Source of the DNA: Paraspadella gotoi
Lineage: Eukaryota; Chaetognatha
DNA: 64,000 nt
Reading direction: 5' to 3'
NCBI GenBank assembly: GCA_051294375.1
Contig: CM119266.1
Location: 5,543,149 to 5,607,148 of the forward strand
In this document: in pieces, positions 33,240 to 46,505 of the stretch
Layout: each line of letters begins with the position of its first letter
Position numbering within the stretch: position 1 is the first letter of the stretch
Notes under the pieces: model-generated
Told to the model about the DNA's origin: nothing
Database searches by the model: none
What the model saw: the letters and a program-made list of their open reading frames with translations, nothing else
Program-made: the position numbers and the translations under genes

Positions 33240-33540
33240 TCTTCTCCGTGCTTGATTCGTCTCCCCCGACGCTAGATGGCCCCTTCGGTCGTCAGGACGT
33301 CAACGTCCGGCCGTCCGCCGTCAAAACCGTCCACCTCTGGATCGTAAACCACGCGCCCTCGTCCTCGTCCGCGACGCTGGGGGTCCAAACGTCACCCGCC
33401 GTCGGACGACCGTCACCCCCAAAAGTCGCTAATTTCACGCGTCCGTGATTCGTCCGATTTCCGCCGCGAAATACCAAGCGCCCACAACGTAGTTCTGAGT
33501 CGTCGTCGTCGTTCGTCGCCGGTCGCAGCCCATCTTTTTC
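33240..33540. other. GC- and CpG-rich island, about 300 bp
   Basis: It is strongly richer in G+C and CpG than everything around it, and open for 60-66 codons on both strands (33,248-33,448 plus and 33,292-33,477 minus). It may be a promoter-type island or part of an exon; no splice sites or family match let me choose. It is repeated at 45,755-46,015 and, noisily, at 41,150-41,392. Confidence 0.45.
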
Positions 33541-33619
33541 CGTTTCTCACTTGTGCTTAAAACTAACCGAGATTTCAAGATAATTTTGATTAGTGGCTCT
33601 CTGACCACGACGCGTCTCT

Positions 33620-33633
33620 CCTCTTCTTCCCTC

Positions 33634-33721
<88 letters not shown>
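33620..33721. repeat. CT microsatellite
   Basis: About 100 bases of interrupted CT, mirrored at 40,933-41,035 and 45,551-45,652. Confidence 0.95.
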
Positions 33722-33722
<1 letters not shown>

Positions 33723-33799
33723 GTAAATAGCGTCCGTTCATGGTTTCGTCTTTTGCGGCAGGAAGATTCACCGATGTTCTTTTTTGTGCTTTGCTCGTT

Positions 33800-34248
33800 G
33801 TCGTTGTTGTTGTCGTCTTTTGTCGTCTTTCTTGTCTTTGGTTTGTTGCGGTCTTTTGTCGTCGTCTCCTTCGTCTTTGGTCGTTTGTCGATGTCGTCTT
33901 TGTCCTTGTTTGTTGTTTAATTTTCGGATTTTTAGAATTATTAATTTGTTACTATCTTTAGTATTTTCGGTGGAAAAGAAAAAATTACAAATCCCGTGAA
34001 AAATGTTAAATAATAAAAGTTGTTATATAAACGTACGTTTAACTTAAATATAATGAAAAACCCGATGGATTTGCTTTGGGGAAATTTTCATGGAGTTTTC
34101 AAAAAAAATTATTTTTAAAAGTTTTAATAATATTGTTTCTATGAATTTTATCTCTTTGAATTACACAGTGTCTCTATATCAGAGAGAGAGAGAGAGAAGA
34201 GAGAGAGGAGAGAGAGAGAGAAGAGAGCATGAAGAGAGCAGAGAGAGA

Positions 34249-34282
<34 letters not shown>

Positions 34283-35480
34283 GGAGAAAGAAGGAAAGAT
34301 TTTATCCCGCGAGAGGCAGCACCGTTCTAGACTCATGGTTCATTTTATGGGCGGAAGGATTGACAGAAGAGATCGACGCTTTTTCGAGTTTGAAAAGAAA
34401 AAGAAAGAAAAAAGAAAAAAATGGATCTGGTTCAATTAAAACTTCCTTACGAAACAAAAACTAAAAATTCTAAGGAATAATAAATGTATTTTTTTAAAAT
34501 TTTTTTTAAATTTCTTTTTTTTCCTTCAGCTGTTATCTGGAGGAATATTTAAATTACAAATAAATATTTAAAAAATATGTTTAAGGGAAAACAAATTTTA
34601 TTTATTTTCACAAAACCAACGGTTTTTTATTGTCGTCCGAACCACTCTGTTTCTCTTTAACTAAAACGCAACGAAAAAAATTTTTTTAAAAAATATAAAA
34701 ATTGCAAAGAAGTATTTATGTCTTACATAAGATTTTTAAGATCTGGAAATTTGAATATTTATATTTATTCAGTTTTCCTTTTATTCCTTTCCTTCTCTTC
34801 TCTCTTCTCTCTCTCTTAGATAGGCGCAAGTTTACCTAGTCGTTTATAATGGTTATTTTTAAACTATTTTACATTTTACTGATAGGAAATGGTGTCCAAT
34901 ATTTGTTGAGTAAATTTCAAATCAATCGACCCACCGTTGAAAAAATTAATCTACCCAAAAAATGGTCATTTTCCACAGACACCCAATTTTTTAAAAACAA
35001 ATCCTGCGTTCGTTAAAAATTCTTTGGTTCCACTTTAAATTTTTTGCTTCGTCCGAGTGACTTAATTGATATTTAAAAAATTTGATTTTCTTGATATCTT
35101 TTGAACCAAAATATAGAACAATGAGACTGGTATCATTATTAAAGCCGATAATTATGGGGCATCTTTTCCATATAATTTTTCTCAAATGTTACAAAAGGAT
35201 TTTTTTTAAATCTGGATCGGAATCTTAGTCAAAAAAAGTATAAACCAACTTTGAAAATTTAAATTTAAACACACTTGGCTGATTTAAAAAAATAAATATA
35301 GATCTAGAAAGAGAAAAAAGATTGAATTATGTTTCTGATATAAAAATTTTTTTCTATACTTCAAATATATAATTACCTAAGTAATGAATTATCATTTTGG
35401 TTGAAAAAAAAAAAAATTTAAAAAATTCATTGGAGCGAACCTTAAAAAAACATATGATTAAATATGAAAATTTAGAGTTG
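33800..35480. other. AT-rich stretch without recognised gene
   Basis: GTC/TTG-rich DNA to 33,915, a GA tract at 34,178-34,285, then AT-rich sequence dense in stops. No RNA gene or mobile-element end is supported. Confidence 0.5.
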
Positions 35481-35485
35481 AAACT

Positions 35486-36330
35486 TTGTTCCGGCTGATT
35501 TTTAAAAACTACTGACCATAGGGCTAAAAGGACTGTGTATTAATCAGATTTTTAAATTTTTGTCATCTTCAGGTGCAAAATTAAAACTTTGCATAATGCC
35601 ATTAGCTATATAATATTTAAAATTCTTTTATTAAAAAAAGCACTAACAATCTTTTTTATAACACGCTATGATGTAGTGTATTGGTAAAATTGTTTGTTTT
35701 TTTTTTTATTATAATACAAGGCTTTTATCAATAAACGGGTTAAATTGGCAAAGAAATTGAGTTATTTCCAGGCTTCACATATTGATTATATGATATCATG
35801 AATTTTTCCTTGTTCCGGCAACGAATGTTTACCTAAGAACATTGTAGTTTCATTAGTTAATCTTTATTTTATATATTTTAAAGGGCACTTGTTTGGCAAA
35901 AAACAGCAAGAAACAAAAAATGACAACAAATTTGAAAAAAAATTTGGGATGAATTGCTATATTTCTTACTATGACGTCAATTTATTTTTTTCGTGTATGT
36001 GCTTGAAAGATAGGCTAAACCAAAACAGAAATCGGAATTCCAGTGGCATAACCGCTGTATATTTATTGACTTATACAGTAAATACCGCAGATAAAAAAAA
36101 ATTTAAAAGAATTCAGACTAAGCGCCTTGTTTATTTTCAGTATTTTTAGTCAAGACCTTTATGAATTTTTTTGTTCCGGCGGGCGTTGGATAGCCGCAAA
36201 TTACTGCAGTTTCAAAATCATCCATTGTTTTGTAATATTTTACTGGCGCTACTTGGTGCAAAAAAATTGCTAGGAACCAAAATTATCAGAAACCGCTCTT
36301 CATTCTTTCGGGATTTTTTTTTAAGGCGCG
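35486..36330. repeat. Degenerate long tandem repeat, unit about 325-360 bases
   Basis: TTGTTCCGGC occurs at 35,486, 35,810 and 36,171. The last two are each preceded by ATGAATTTTT. Downstream, units 2 and 3 align over about 100 bases (GTAGTTTCA versus GCAGTTTCA, then TTTAAAGGGCACTTGTTTGG versus TTTACTGGCGCTACTTGGTG). These look like old satellite-type monomers cut off at a CT tract. Confidence 0.5.
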
Positions 36331-36340
36331 GAGCGACATA

Positions 36341-36387
<47 letters not shown>

Positions 36388-36420
36388 TCTCTACCTACAA
36401 CCGATCATTTATTGTTGCTT

Positions 36421-36445
36421 NNNNNNNNNNNNNNNNNNNNNNNNN
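36421..36445. other. Assembly gap, 25 N
   Basis: It lies exactly at the inner end of the left palindrome arm. Confidence 0.98.
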
Positions 36446-36777
36446 TAAAAAACCCGTTGTTTGTAAACAAATAAAATTTGTTTTCCCTTAAACATATTTT
36501 TAAATATTTATTTGTAATTTAAATATTTCCTCCAGATAACAGCTTGAAGGAAAAATAATGAAATTTAAAAAAATTTTAAAAAAATACAATTTATTATTCA
36601 TTAGAATTTTTAGTTTTTGTTTCGTAAGGAAGATTTAATTCGAACCAGAATCATTTTTTCTTTTTTCTTTCTTTTTCTTTTCAACTCGAAAAGCGTCGAT
36701 GCTCTTCTGTCAATTCCTTCCCCCATAAATGAACCATGAGTCTAGACGGTGCTGCCTCTCGCGGATAAATCTTTCCT
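36446..36777. repeat. Stranded inverted fragment of block E
   Basis: Noisy reverse complement of about 34,300-34,625, enclosed between two 25-N gaps. It looks like an orphan contig or gap-fill piece. Confidence 0.85.
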
Positions 36778-36802
36778 NNNNNNNNNNNNNNNNNNNNNNN
36801 NN
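36778..36802. other. Assembly gap, 25 N
   Basis: It separates the orphan fragment from the GA tract that opens block D copy 2. Confidence 0.98.
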
Positions 36803-36805
36803 GAG

Positions 36806-36842
<37 letters not shown>

Positions 36843-38233
36843 TCTCAGGAGATTTCGTTAAATTGAATTATCATTATCTTCCAAGTGTTGTAACTATAAG
36901 AATTCTGAGGGTTAGATATTTCATTTTAAATCATTCCTTACATTTTCTTCTTCTCTACTCTTGTCCCTCTCCTTGTAAACTTAACTTTCCTACCTTCTCT
37001 CTGTACTCTTTTCCTCTTTCTCCTTTCTTCTTTCCTTTTCTCCCTCTCTTTCTTTTTTTTTGACTTTCCTCCCTTTCTCTCTTTTACTCTCCTGCTCCCC
37101 TCCCTTTCTCCTGCCCTTTCCTTCTTTACTGCCTTTTTTTCCCTCCTTTTTATTTTCCCCCTTTCCTTTTCGCTTCCGTCCCTCCCTTTCCTCTTTCCTC
37201 CCTTCCTCCGCGTCCCATCCTTTCCTATCCCGCCATCTTTAATTCTCCTCTTCTCTTCATATTTCCTTTCCATGAATTTTGGCAAAAGAGCTTCATGTTC
37301 ATCTCACGTTTTTTTTTGGACCACTATTTTAACACGAAACGTCCCTTTTTCATGTTTCTATAACCGTGGAACTTAGATTTTAAACCTTAAATTATCATTA
37401 ATTGCTGAAATCAAATCTAAAAAAATTTTAAAACTTAAAAAAATTGAATTTAATCGTAATTAAAATGAAATTACGCTTTTAGGAAAATATGCCCCATCCA
37501 AAAAAAAGAAAATTGCAGTGGACCTCCAATATTGCGAGAAGGCAATAGGAAAATTCATTTTCCCAGAGAGATACGAGTTGCGTTTGTTTGTTATACTAGA
37601 AGTTTTAAAATTTAAGTTAAGCCCTCAAGTAAACAGAAAAAAGTTTTTTTAAAGCATAGACAGAGAAGTAGAAGTAAGAAGTAATGTACAGAGAATACAA
37701 AAGGGTTAATACTGAACAGAGTTTGTCCGTAAGATATTGTTTTTATTCCAGTCAGTTTTAATTTCCAAGCAATCTGCTAAATTAACTTAAAATATTCTCA
37801 AAATTAACAAGTCGATAACAGTAACTGCGCGTAATTTAATGTTTATAATATCATCCAACGTTATTTCTTCTAAGAAAGTCTTCAACTCGCAATATTATAA
37901 TCCCCCACGCCCCAAGTTATTAGAATTTTCCCTTATATTAATATTCCCTCCGAAATAATTAATAACCCACTTTTTCCTCTTCCTCTCTTCTCCCTCCTCC
38001 TCTTCATAGACATTCGGTCCAATTCTCACTCAACAAAGCGAATTTCCTGTTTCGCTTTTTTCTGTGTCAGAAAGCGAACATGGGTAAATGAGATGTAAAT
38101 GGCAACCGGAAATGGCAATGATGTCAATAAATGATTCAGGGTTTCAAATTCGGTTGTAATATTCAAAGACTAGGATTAATTTGGTATATCATAACTTCTA
38201 ATACACATTTGGTGGCAATTATTGAAGACACAA
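36803..38233. repeat. Duplicated block D, copy 2
   Basis: It corresponds to 27,041-28,455 with scattered indels and is essentially identical to 41,418-42,850 at a constant offset of 4,615. Confidence 0.9.
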
Positions 38234-38266
38234 AAGCAACAATAAATGATCGGTTGTAGGTAGAGA

Positions 38267-38313
<47 letters not shown>

Positions 38314-40371
38314 TATGTCGCTCCGCGCCTTAAAAAAAAATCCCGAAAGAATGAAGAGCGGTTTCTGATAATTTTGGTTCCTAGCAATTTTTTTGCACCA
38401 AGTAGCGCCAGTAAAATATTACAAAACAATGGATGATTTTGAAACTGCAGTAATTTGCGGCTATCCAACGCCCGCCGGAACAAAAAAATTCATAAAGGTC
38501 TTGACTAAAAATACTGAAAATAAACAAGGCGCTTAGTCTGAATTCTTTTAAATTTTTTTTTATCTGCGGTATTTACTGTATAAGTCAATAAATATACAGC
38601 GGTTATGCCACTGGAATTCCGATTTCTGTTTTGGTTTAGCCTATCTTTCAAGCACATACACGAAAAAAATAAATTGACGTCATAGTAAGAAATATAGCAA
38701 TTCATCCCAAATTTTTTTTCAAATTTGTTGTCATTTTTTGTTTCTTGCTGTTTTTTGCCAAACAAGTGCCCTTTAAAATATATAAAATAAAGATTAACTA
38801 ATGAAACTACAATGTTCTTAGGTAAACATTCGTTGCCGGAACAAGGAAAAATTCATGATATCATATAATCAATATGTGAAGCCTGGAAATAACTCAATTT
38901 CTTTGCCAATTTAACCCGTTTATTGATAAAAGCCTTGTATTATAATAAAAAAAAAAACAAACAATTTTACCAATACACTACATCATAGCGTGTTATAAAA
39001 AAGATTGTTAGTGCTTTTTTTAATAAAAGAATTTTAAATATTATATAGCTAATGGCATTATGCAAAGTTTTAATTTTGCACCTGAAGATGACAAAAATTT
39101 AAAAATCTGATTAATACACAGTCCTTTTAGCCCTATGGTCAGTAGTTTTTAAAAATCAGCCGGAACAAAGTTTCAACTCTAAATTTTCATATTTAATCAT
39201 ATGTTTTTTTAAGGTTCGCTCCAATGAATTTTTTAAATTTTTTTTTTTTTCAACCAAAATGATAATTCATTACTTAGGTAATTATATATTTGAAGTATAG
39301 AAAAAAATTTTTATATCAGAAACATAATTCAATCTTTTTTCTCTTTCTAGATCTATATTTATTTTTTTAAATCAGCCAAGTGTGTTTAAATTTAAATTTT
39401 CAAAGTTGGTTTATACTTTTTTTGACTAAGATTCCGATCCAGATTTAAAAAAAATCCTTTTGTAACATTTGAGAAAAATTATATGGAAAAGATGCCCCAT
39501 AATTATCGGCTTTAATAATGATACCAGTCTCATTGTTCTATATTTTGGTTCAAAAGATATCAAGAAAATCAAATTTTTTAAATATCAATTAAGTCACTCG
39601 GACGAAGCAAAAAATTTAAAGTGGAACCAAAGAATTTTTAACGAACGCAGGATTTGTTTTTAAAAAATTGGGTGTCTGTGGAAAATGACCATTTTTTGGG
39701 TAGATTAATTTTTTCAACGGTGGGTCGATTGATTTGAAATTTACTCAACAAATATTGGACACCATTTCCTATCAGTAAAATGTAAAATAGTTTAAAAATA
39801 ACCATTATAAACGACTAGGTAAACTTGCGCCTATCTAAGAGAGAGAGAAGAGAGAAGAGAAGGAAAGGAATAAAAGGAAAACTGAATAAATATAAATATT
39901 CAAATTTCCAGATCTTAAAAATCTTATGTAAGACATAAATACTTCTTTGCAATTTTTATATTTTTTAAAAAAATTTTTTTCGTTGCGTTTTAGTTAAAGA
40001 GAAACAGAGTGGTTCGGACGACAATAAAAAACCGTTGGTTTTGTGAAAATAAATAAAATTTGTTTTCCCTTAAACATATTTTTTAAATATTTATTTGTAA
40101 TTTAAATATTCCTCCAGATAACAGCTGAAGGAAAAAAAAGAAATTTAAAAAAAATTTTAAAAAAATACATTTATTATTCCTTAGAATTTTTAGTTTTTGT
40201 TTCGTAAGGAAGTTTTAATTGAACCAGATCCATTTTTTTCTTTTTTCTTTCTTTTTCTTTTCAAACTCGAAAAAGCGTCGATCTCTTCTGTCAATCCTTC
40301 CGCCCATAAAATGAACCATGAGTCTAGAACGGTGCTGCCTCTCGCGGGATAAAATCTTTCCTTCTTTCTCC

Positions 40372-40405
<34 letters not shown>

Positions 40406-40931
40406 TCTCTCTCTGCTCTCTTCATGCTCTCTTCTCTCTCTCTCTCCTCTCTCTCTTCTCTCTCTCTCTCTCTGATATAGAGACACTGTGTAATTCAAAG
40501 AGATAAAATTCATAGAAACAATATTATTAAAACTTTTAAAAATAATTTTTTTTGAAAACTCCATGAAAATTTCCCCAAAGCAAATCCATCGGGTTTTTCA
40601 TTATATTTAAGTTAAACGTACGTTTATATAACAACTTTTATTATTTAACATTTTTCACGGGATTTGTAATTTTTTCTTTTCCACCGAAAATACTAAAGAT
40701 AGTAACAAATTAATAATTCTAAAAATCCGAAAATTAAACAACAAACAAGGACAAAGACGACATCGACAAACGACCAAAGACGAAGGAGACGACGACAAAA
40801 GACCGCAACAAACCAAAGACAAGAAAGACGACAAAAGACGACAACAACAACGACAACGAGCAAAGCACAAAAAAGAACATCGGTGAATCTTCCTGCCGCA
40901 AAAGACGAAACCATGAACGGACGCTATTTAC

Positions 40932-41020
<89 letters not shown>

Positions 41021-41392
41021 GAGGGAAGAAGAGGAGAGACGCGTCGTGGTCAGAGAGCCACTAATCAAAATTATCTTGAAATCTCGGTTAGTTTTAAGCA
41101 CAAGTGAGAAACGGAAAAAGATGGGCTGCGACCGGCGACGAACGACGACGACGACGACGACTCAGAACTACGTTGGTGGCGCTGGTATCGCGGCGGAAAT
41201 CGGACGAATCACGGACGCGTGAAATTAGCGACTTTGGGGTGACGGTCGTCGACGGCGGATGACGTTTGGACCCCCAGCGTCGCGGACGAGAGACGAGGGC
41301 GCGTGGTTACGATCCAGAGGTGACGGTTTTGACGGCGGACGGCGGACGTTGACGTCCTGACGACCGAGGGGCCATCTAGCGTCGGGGGAGAC
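38234..41392. repeat. Inner palindrome arm (reverse of 33,270-36,420)
   Basis: Landmarks 36,171/38,483 and 33,740/40,914 both sum to 74,654, so 2.4 kb lies between them without a net indel. The last 250 bases before the gap at 41,393 become noisy. There is no gene in it beyond what is said for the left arm. Confidence 0.92.
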
Positions 41393-41417
41393 NNNNNNNN
41401 NNNNNNNNNNNNNNNNN
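41393..41417. other. Assembly gap, 25 N
   Basis: It separates the two tandem 4.6-kb units. Confidence 0.98.
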
Positions 41418-41420
41418 GAG

Positions 41421-41457
<37 letters not shown>

Positions 41458-42850
41458 TCTCAGGAGATTTCGTTAAATTGAATTATCATTATCTTCCAAG
41501 TGTTGTAACTATAAGAATTCTGAGGGTTAGATATTTCATTTTAAATCATTCCTTACATTTTCTTCTTCTCTACTCTTGTCCCTCTCCTTGTAAACTTAAC
41601 TTTCCTACCTTCTCTCTGTACTCTTTTCCTCTTTCTCCTTTCTTCTTTCCTTTTCTCCCTCTCTTTCTTTTTTTTTGACTTTCCTCCCTTTCTCTCTTTT
41701 ACTCTCCTGCTCCCCTCCCTTTCTCCTGCCCTTTCCTTCTTTACTGCCTTTTTTTCCCTCCTTTTTATTTTCCCCCTTTCCTTTTCGCTTCCGTCCCTCC
41801 CTTTCCTCTTTCCTCCCTTCCTCCGCGTCCCATCCTTTCCTATCCCGCCATCTTTAATTCTCCTCTTCTCTTCATATTTCCTTTCCATGAATTTTGGCAA
41901 AAGAGCTTCATGTTCATCTCACGTTTTTTTTTGGACCACTATTTTAACACGAAACGTCCCTTTTTCATGTTTCTATAACCGTGGAACTTAGATTTTAAAC
42001 CTTAAATTATCATTAATTGCTGAAATCAAATCTAAAAAAATTTTAAAACTTAAAAAAATTGAATTTAATCGTAATTAAAATGAAATTACGCTTTTAGGAA
42101 AATATGCCCCATCCAAAAAAAAGAAAATTGCAGTGGACCTCCAATATTGCGAGAAGGCAATAGGAAAATTCATTTTCCCAGAGAGATACGAGTTGCGTTT
42201 GTTTGTTATACTAGAAGTTTTAAAATTTAAGTTAAGCCCTCAAGTAAACAGAAAAAAGTTTTTTTAAAGCATAGACAGAGAAGTAGAAGTAAGAAGTAAT
42301 GTACAGAGAATACAAAAGGGTTAATACTGAACAGAGTTTGTCCGTAAGATATTGTTTTTATTCCAGTCAGTTTTAATTTCCAAGCAATCTGCTAAATTAA
42401 CTTAAAATATTCTCAAAATTAACAAGTCGATAACAGTAACTGCGCGTAATTTAATGTTTATAATATCATCCAACGTTATTTCTTCTAAGAAAGTCTTCAA
42501 CTCGCAATATTATAATCCCCCACGCCCCAAGTTATTAGAATTTTCCCTTATATTAATATTCCCTCCGAAATAATTAATAACCCACTTTTTCCTCTTCCTC
42601 TCTTCTCCCTCCTCCTCTTCATAGACATTCGGTCCAATTCTCACTCAACAAAGCGAATTTCCTGTTTCGCTTTTTTCTGTGTCAGAAAGCGAACATGGGT
42701 AAATGAGATGTAAATGGCAACCGGAAATGGCAATGATGTCAATAAATGATTCAGGGTTTCAAATTCGGTTGTAATATTCAAAGACTAGGATTAATTTGGT
42801 ATATCATAACTTCTAATACACATTTGGTGGCAATTATTGAAGACACAAAA
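41418..42850. repeat. Duplicated block D, copy 3
   Basis: Identical in landmarks to 36,803-38,233 at offset 4,615. Confidence 0.9.
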
Positions 42851-42881
42851 GCAACAATAAATGATCGGTTGTAGGTAGAGA

Positions 42882-42928
<47 letters not shown>

Positions 42929-45549
42929 TATGTCGCTCCGCGCCTTAAAAAAAAATCCCGAAAGAATGAAGAGCGGTTTCTGATAATTTTGGTTCCTAGC
43001 AATTTTTTTGCACCAAGTAGCGCCAGTAAAATATTACAAAACAATGGATGATTTTGAAACTGCAGTAATTTGCGGCTATCCAACGCCCGCCGGAACAAAA
43101 AAATTCATAAAGGTCTTGACTAAAAATACTGAAAATAAACAAGGCGCTTAGTCTGAATTCTTTTAAATTTTTTTTTATCTGCGGTATTTACTGTATAAGT
43201 CAATAAATATACAGCGGTTATGCCACTGGAATTCCGATTTCTGTTTTGGTTTAGCCTATCTTTCAAGCACATACACGAAAAAAATAAATTGACGTCATAG
43301 TAAGAAATATAGCAATTCATCCCAAATTTTTTTTCAAATTTGTTGTCATTTTTTGTTTCTTGCTGTTTTTTGCCAAACAAGTGCCCTTTAAAATATATAA
43401 AATAAAGATTAACTAATGAAACTACAATGTTCTTAGGTAAACATTCGTTGCCGGAACAAGGAAAAATTCATGATATCATATAATCAATATGTGAAGCCTG
43501 GAAATAACTCAATTTCTTTGCCAATTTAACCCGTTTATTGATAAAAGCCTTGTATTATAATAAAAAAAAAAACAAACAATTTTACCAATACACTACATCA
43601 TAGCGTGTTATAAAAAAGATTGTTAGTGCTTTTTTTAATAAAAGAATTTTAAATATTATATAGCTAATGGCATTATGCAAAGTTTTAATTTTGCACCTGA
43701 AGATGACAAAAATTTAAAAATCTGATTAATACACAGTCCTTTTAGCCCTATGGTCAGTAGTTTTTAAAAATCAGCCGGAACAAAGTTTCAACTCTAAATT
43801 TTCATATTTAATCATATGTTTTTTTAAGGTTCGCTCCAATGAATTTTTTAAATTTTTTTTTTTTTCAACCAAAATGATAATTCATTACTTAGGTAATTAT
43901 ATATTTGAAGTATAGAAAAAAATTTTTATATCAGAAACATAATTCAATCTTTTTTCTCTTTCTAGATCTATATTTATTTTTTTAAATCAGCCAAGTGTGT
44001 TTAAATTTAAATTTTCAAAGTTGGTTTATACTTTTTTTGACTAAGATTCCGATCCAGATTTAAAAAAAATCCTTTTGTAACATTTGAGAAAAATTATATG
44101 GAAAAGATGCCCCATAATTATCGGCTTTAATAATGATACCAGTCTCATTGTTCTATATTTTGGTTCAAAAGATATCAAGAAAATCAAATTTTTTAAATAT
44201 CAATTAAGTCACTCGGACGAAGCAAAAAATTTAAAGTGGAACCAAAGAATTTTTAACGAACGCAGGATTTGTTTTTAAAAAATTGGGTGTCTGTGGAAAA
44301 TGACCATTTTTTGGGTAGATTAATTTTTTCAACGGTGGGTCGATTGATTTGAAATTTACTCAACAAATATTGGACACCATTTCCTATCAGTAAAATGTAA
44401 AATAGTTTAAAAATAACCATTATAAACGACTAGGTAAACTTGCGCCTATCTAAGAGAGAGAGAAGAGAGAAGAGAAGGAAAGGAATAAAAGGAAAACTGA
44501 ATAAATATAAATATTCAAATTTCCAGATCTTAAAAATCTTATGTAAGACATAAATACTTCTTTGCAATTTTTATATTTTTTAAAAAAATTTTTTTCGTTG
44601 CGTTTTAGTTAAAGAGAAACAGAGTGGTTCGGACGACAATAAAAAACCGTTGGTTTTGTGAAAATAAATAAAATTTGTTTTCCCTTAAACATATTTTTTA
44701 AATATTTATTTGTAATTTAAATATTCCTCCAGATAACAGCTGAAGGAAAAAAAAGAAATTTAAAAAAAATTTTAAAAAAATACATTTATTATTCCTTAGA
44801 ATTTTTAGTTTTTGTTTCGTAAGGAAGTTTTAATTGAACCAGATCCATTTTTTTCTTTTTTCTTTCTTTTTCTTTTCAAACTCGAAAAAGCGTCGATCTC
44901 TTCTGTCAATCCTTCCGCCCATAAAATGAACCATGAGTCTAGAACGGTGCTGCCTCTCGCGGGATAAAATCTTTCCTTCTTTCTCCTCATCCTCTCTTCC
45001 TCTCTCTCCCTCATCTCTCTCTCTGCTCTCCTTCACTGCTCTCTCTTCTCCTCTCTCTCTCCCTCTCTCTCTCCTCTCTCTCTCTCTCTCTGATATAGAG
45101 ACACTGTGTAATTCAAAGAGATAAAATTCATAGAAACAATATTATTAAAACTTTTAAAAATAATTTTTTTTGAAAACTCCATGAAAATTTCCCCAAAGCA
45201 AATCCATCGGGTTTTTCATTATATTTAAGTTAAACGTACGTTTATATAACAACTTTTATTATTTAACATTTTTCACGGGATTTGTAATTTTTTCTTTTCC
45301 ACCGAAAATACTAAAGATAGTAACAAATTAATAATTCTAAAAATCCGAAAATTAAACAACAAACAAGGACAAAGACGACATCGACAAACGACCAAAGACG
45401 AAGGAGACGACGACAAAAGACCGCAACAAACCAAAGACAAGAAAGACGACAAAAGACGACAACAACAACGACAACGAGCAAAGCACAAAAAAGAACATCG
45501 GTGAATCTTCCTGCCGCAAAAGACGAAACCATGAACGGACGCTATTTAC

Positions 45550-45638
<89 letters not shown>

Positions 45639-46473
45639 GAGGGAAGAAGAGGAGAGACGCGTCGTGGTCAGAGAGCCACTAATCAAAATTATCTTGAAAT
45701 CTCGGTTAGTTTTAAGCACAAGTGAGAAACGGAAAAAGATGGGCTGCGACCGGCGACGAACGACGACGACGACTCAGAACTACGTTGTGGGCGCTTGGTA
45801 TTTCGCGGCGGAAATCGGACGAATCACGGACGCGTGAAATTAGCGACTTTTGGGGGTGACGGTCGTCCGACGGCGGGTGACGTTTGGACCCCCAGCGTCG
45901 CGGACGAGGACGAGGGCGCGTGGTTTACGATCCAGAGGTGGACGGTTTTGACGGCGGACGGCCGGACGTTGACGTCCTGACGACCGAAGGGGCCATCTAG
46001 CGTCGGGGGAGACGAATCAAGCACGGAGAAGACGAATCAAGCACGAAGGAGGGAGAAGCAAGCACGAAGGAGGGGGAAGCAAGCATTGCGAGTGTAACTT
46101 AGCTCAATATCGAAGTTATTCTCGGATAGCTATGTCTAAGTAAGCAAGTCAAAATAATGGGAATAATGTAAAAATGTAGCGATGGCATCGCAGTAGATTG
46201 CTGTCTCGATCTTCAAGGAGATAAATCGGACCAAAAACGAAATATTATTGAGTTTTTAAGCTGCGTTTTAGGAAGCAATATTTTAAATATGATATCGCTT
46301 AAGATAGGTGTTCTTACAGATTTATTATTAAGTAGATTTAAAGTAATAATAGACATCAAACAAATGTGAGATTACTTCAGTACCCGTTTTACGAAATCCT
46401 TATAATTCGGTTCGCAGAACTTTTATCCCTTTTAAAAATTGGACTGTTGTTGTTGCTATCATCATCGTTGTCA

Positions 46474-46505
<32 letters not shown>

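Larger units (their letters stand above)
28452..36420. repeat. Outer palindrome, left arm (block E)
   Basis: It matches 42,850-50,930 reversed. Landmarks 28,517/50,865 and 30,372/49,010 both sum to 79,382, so there is no net indel over that 2 kb. Landmarks 33,248/46,024 and 36,171/43,098 sum to 79,272 and 79,269. Between about 30,610 and 33,240 the arms differ by many indels. Confidence 0.92.

Noticed and set aside
33740-33999. Short hydrophobic frames rich in Cys, Val and Leu
   Set aside because: They arise from GTC/TTG-rich low-complexity DNA, are open in two overlapping frames and have no family match.
35889-36149. An 86-codon frame repeated identically at 38,505-38,765 and 43,120-43,380, and the 106-codon frame at 36,171
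   Set aside because: Identity of the copies comes from the palindrome duplications, not from selection. The composition is AT-driven Lys/Asn/Phe, and the second frame ends in CT repeat. No start context or domain.
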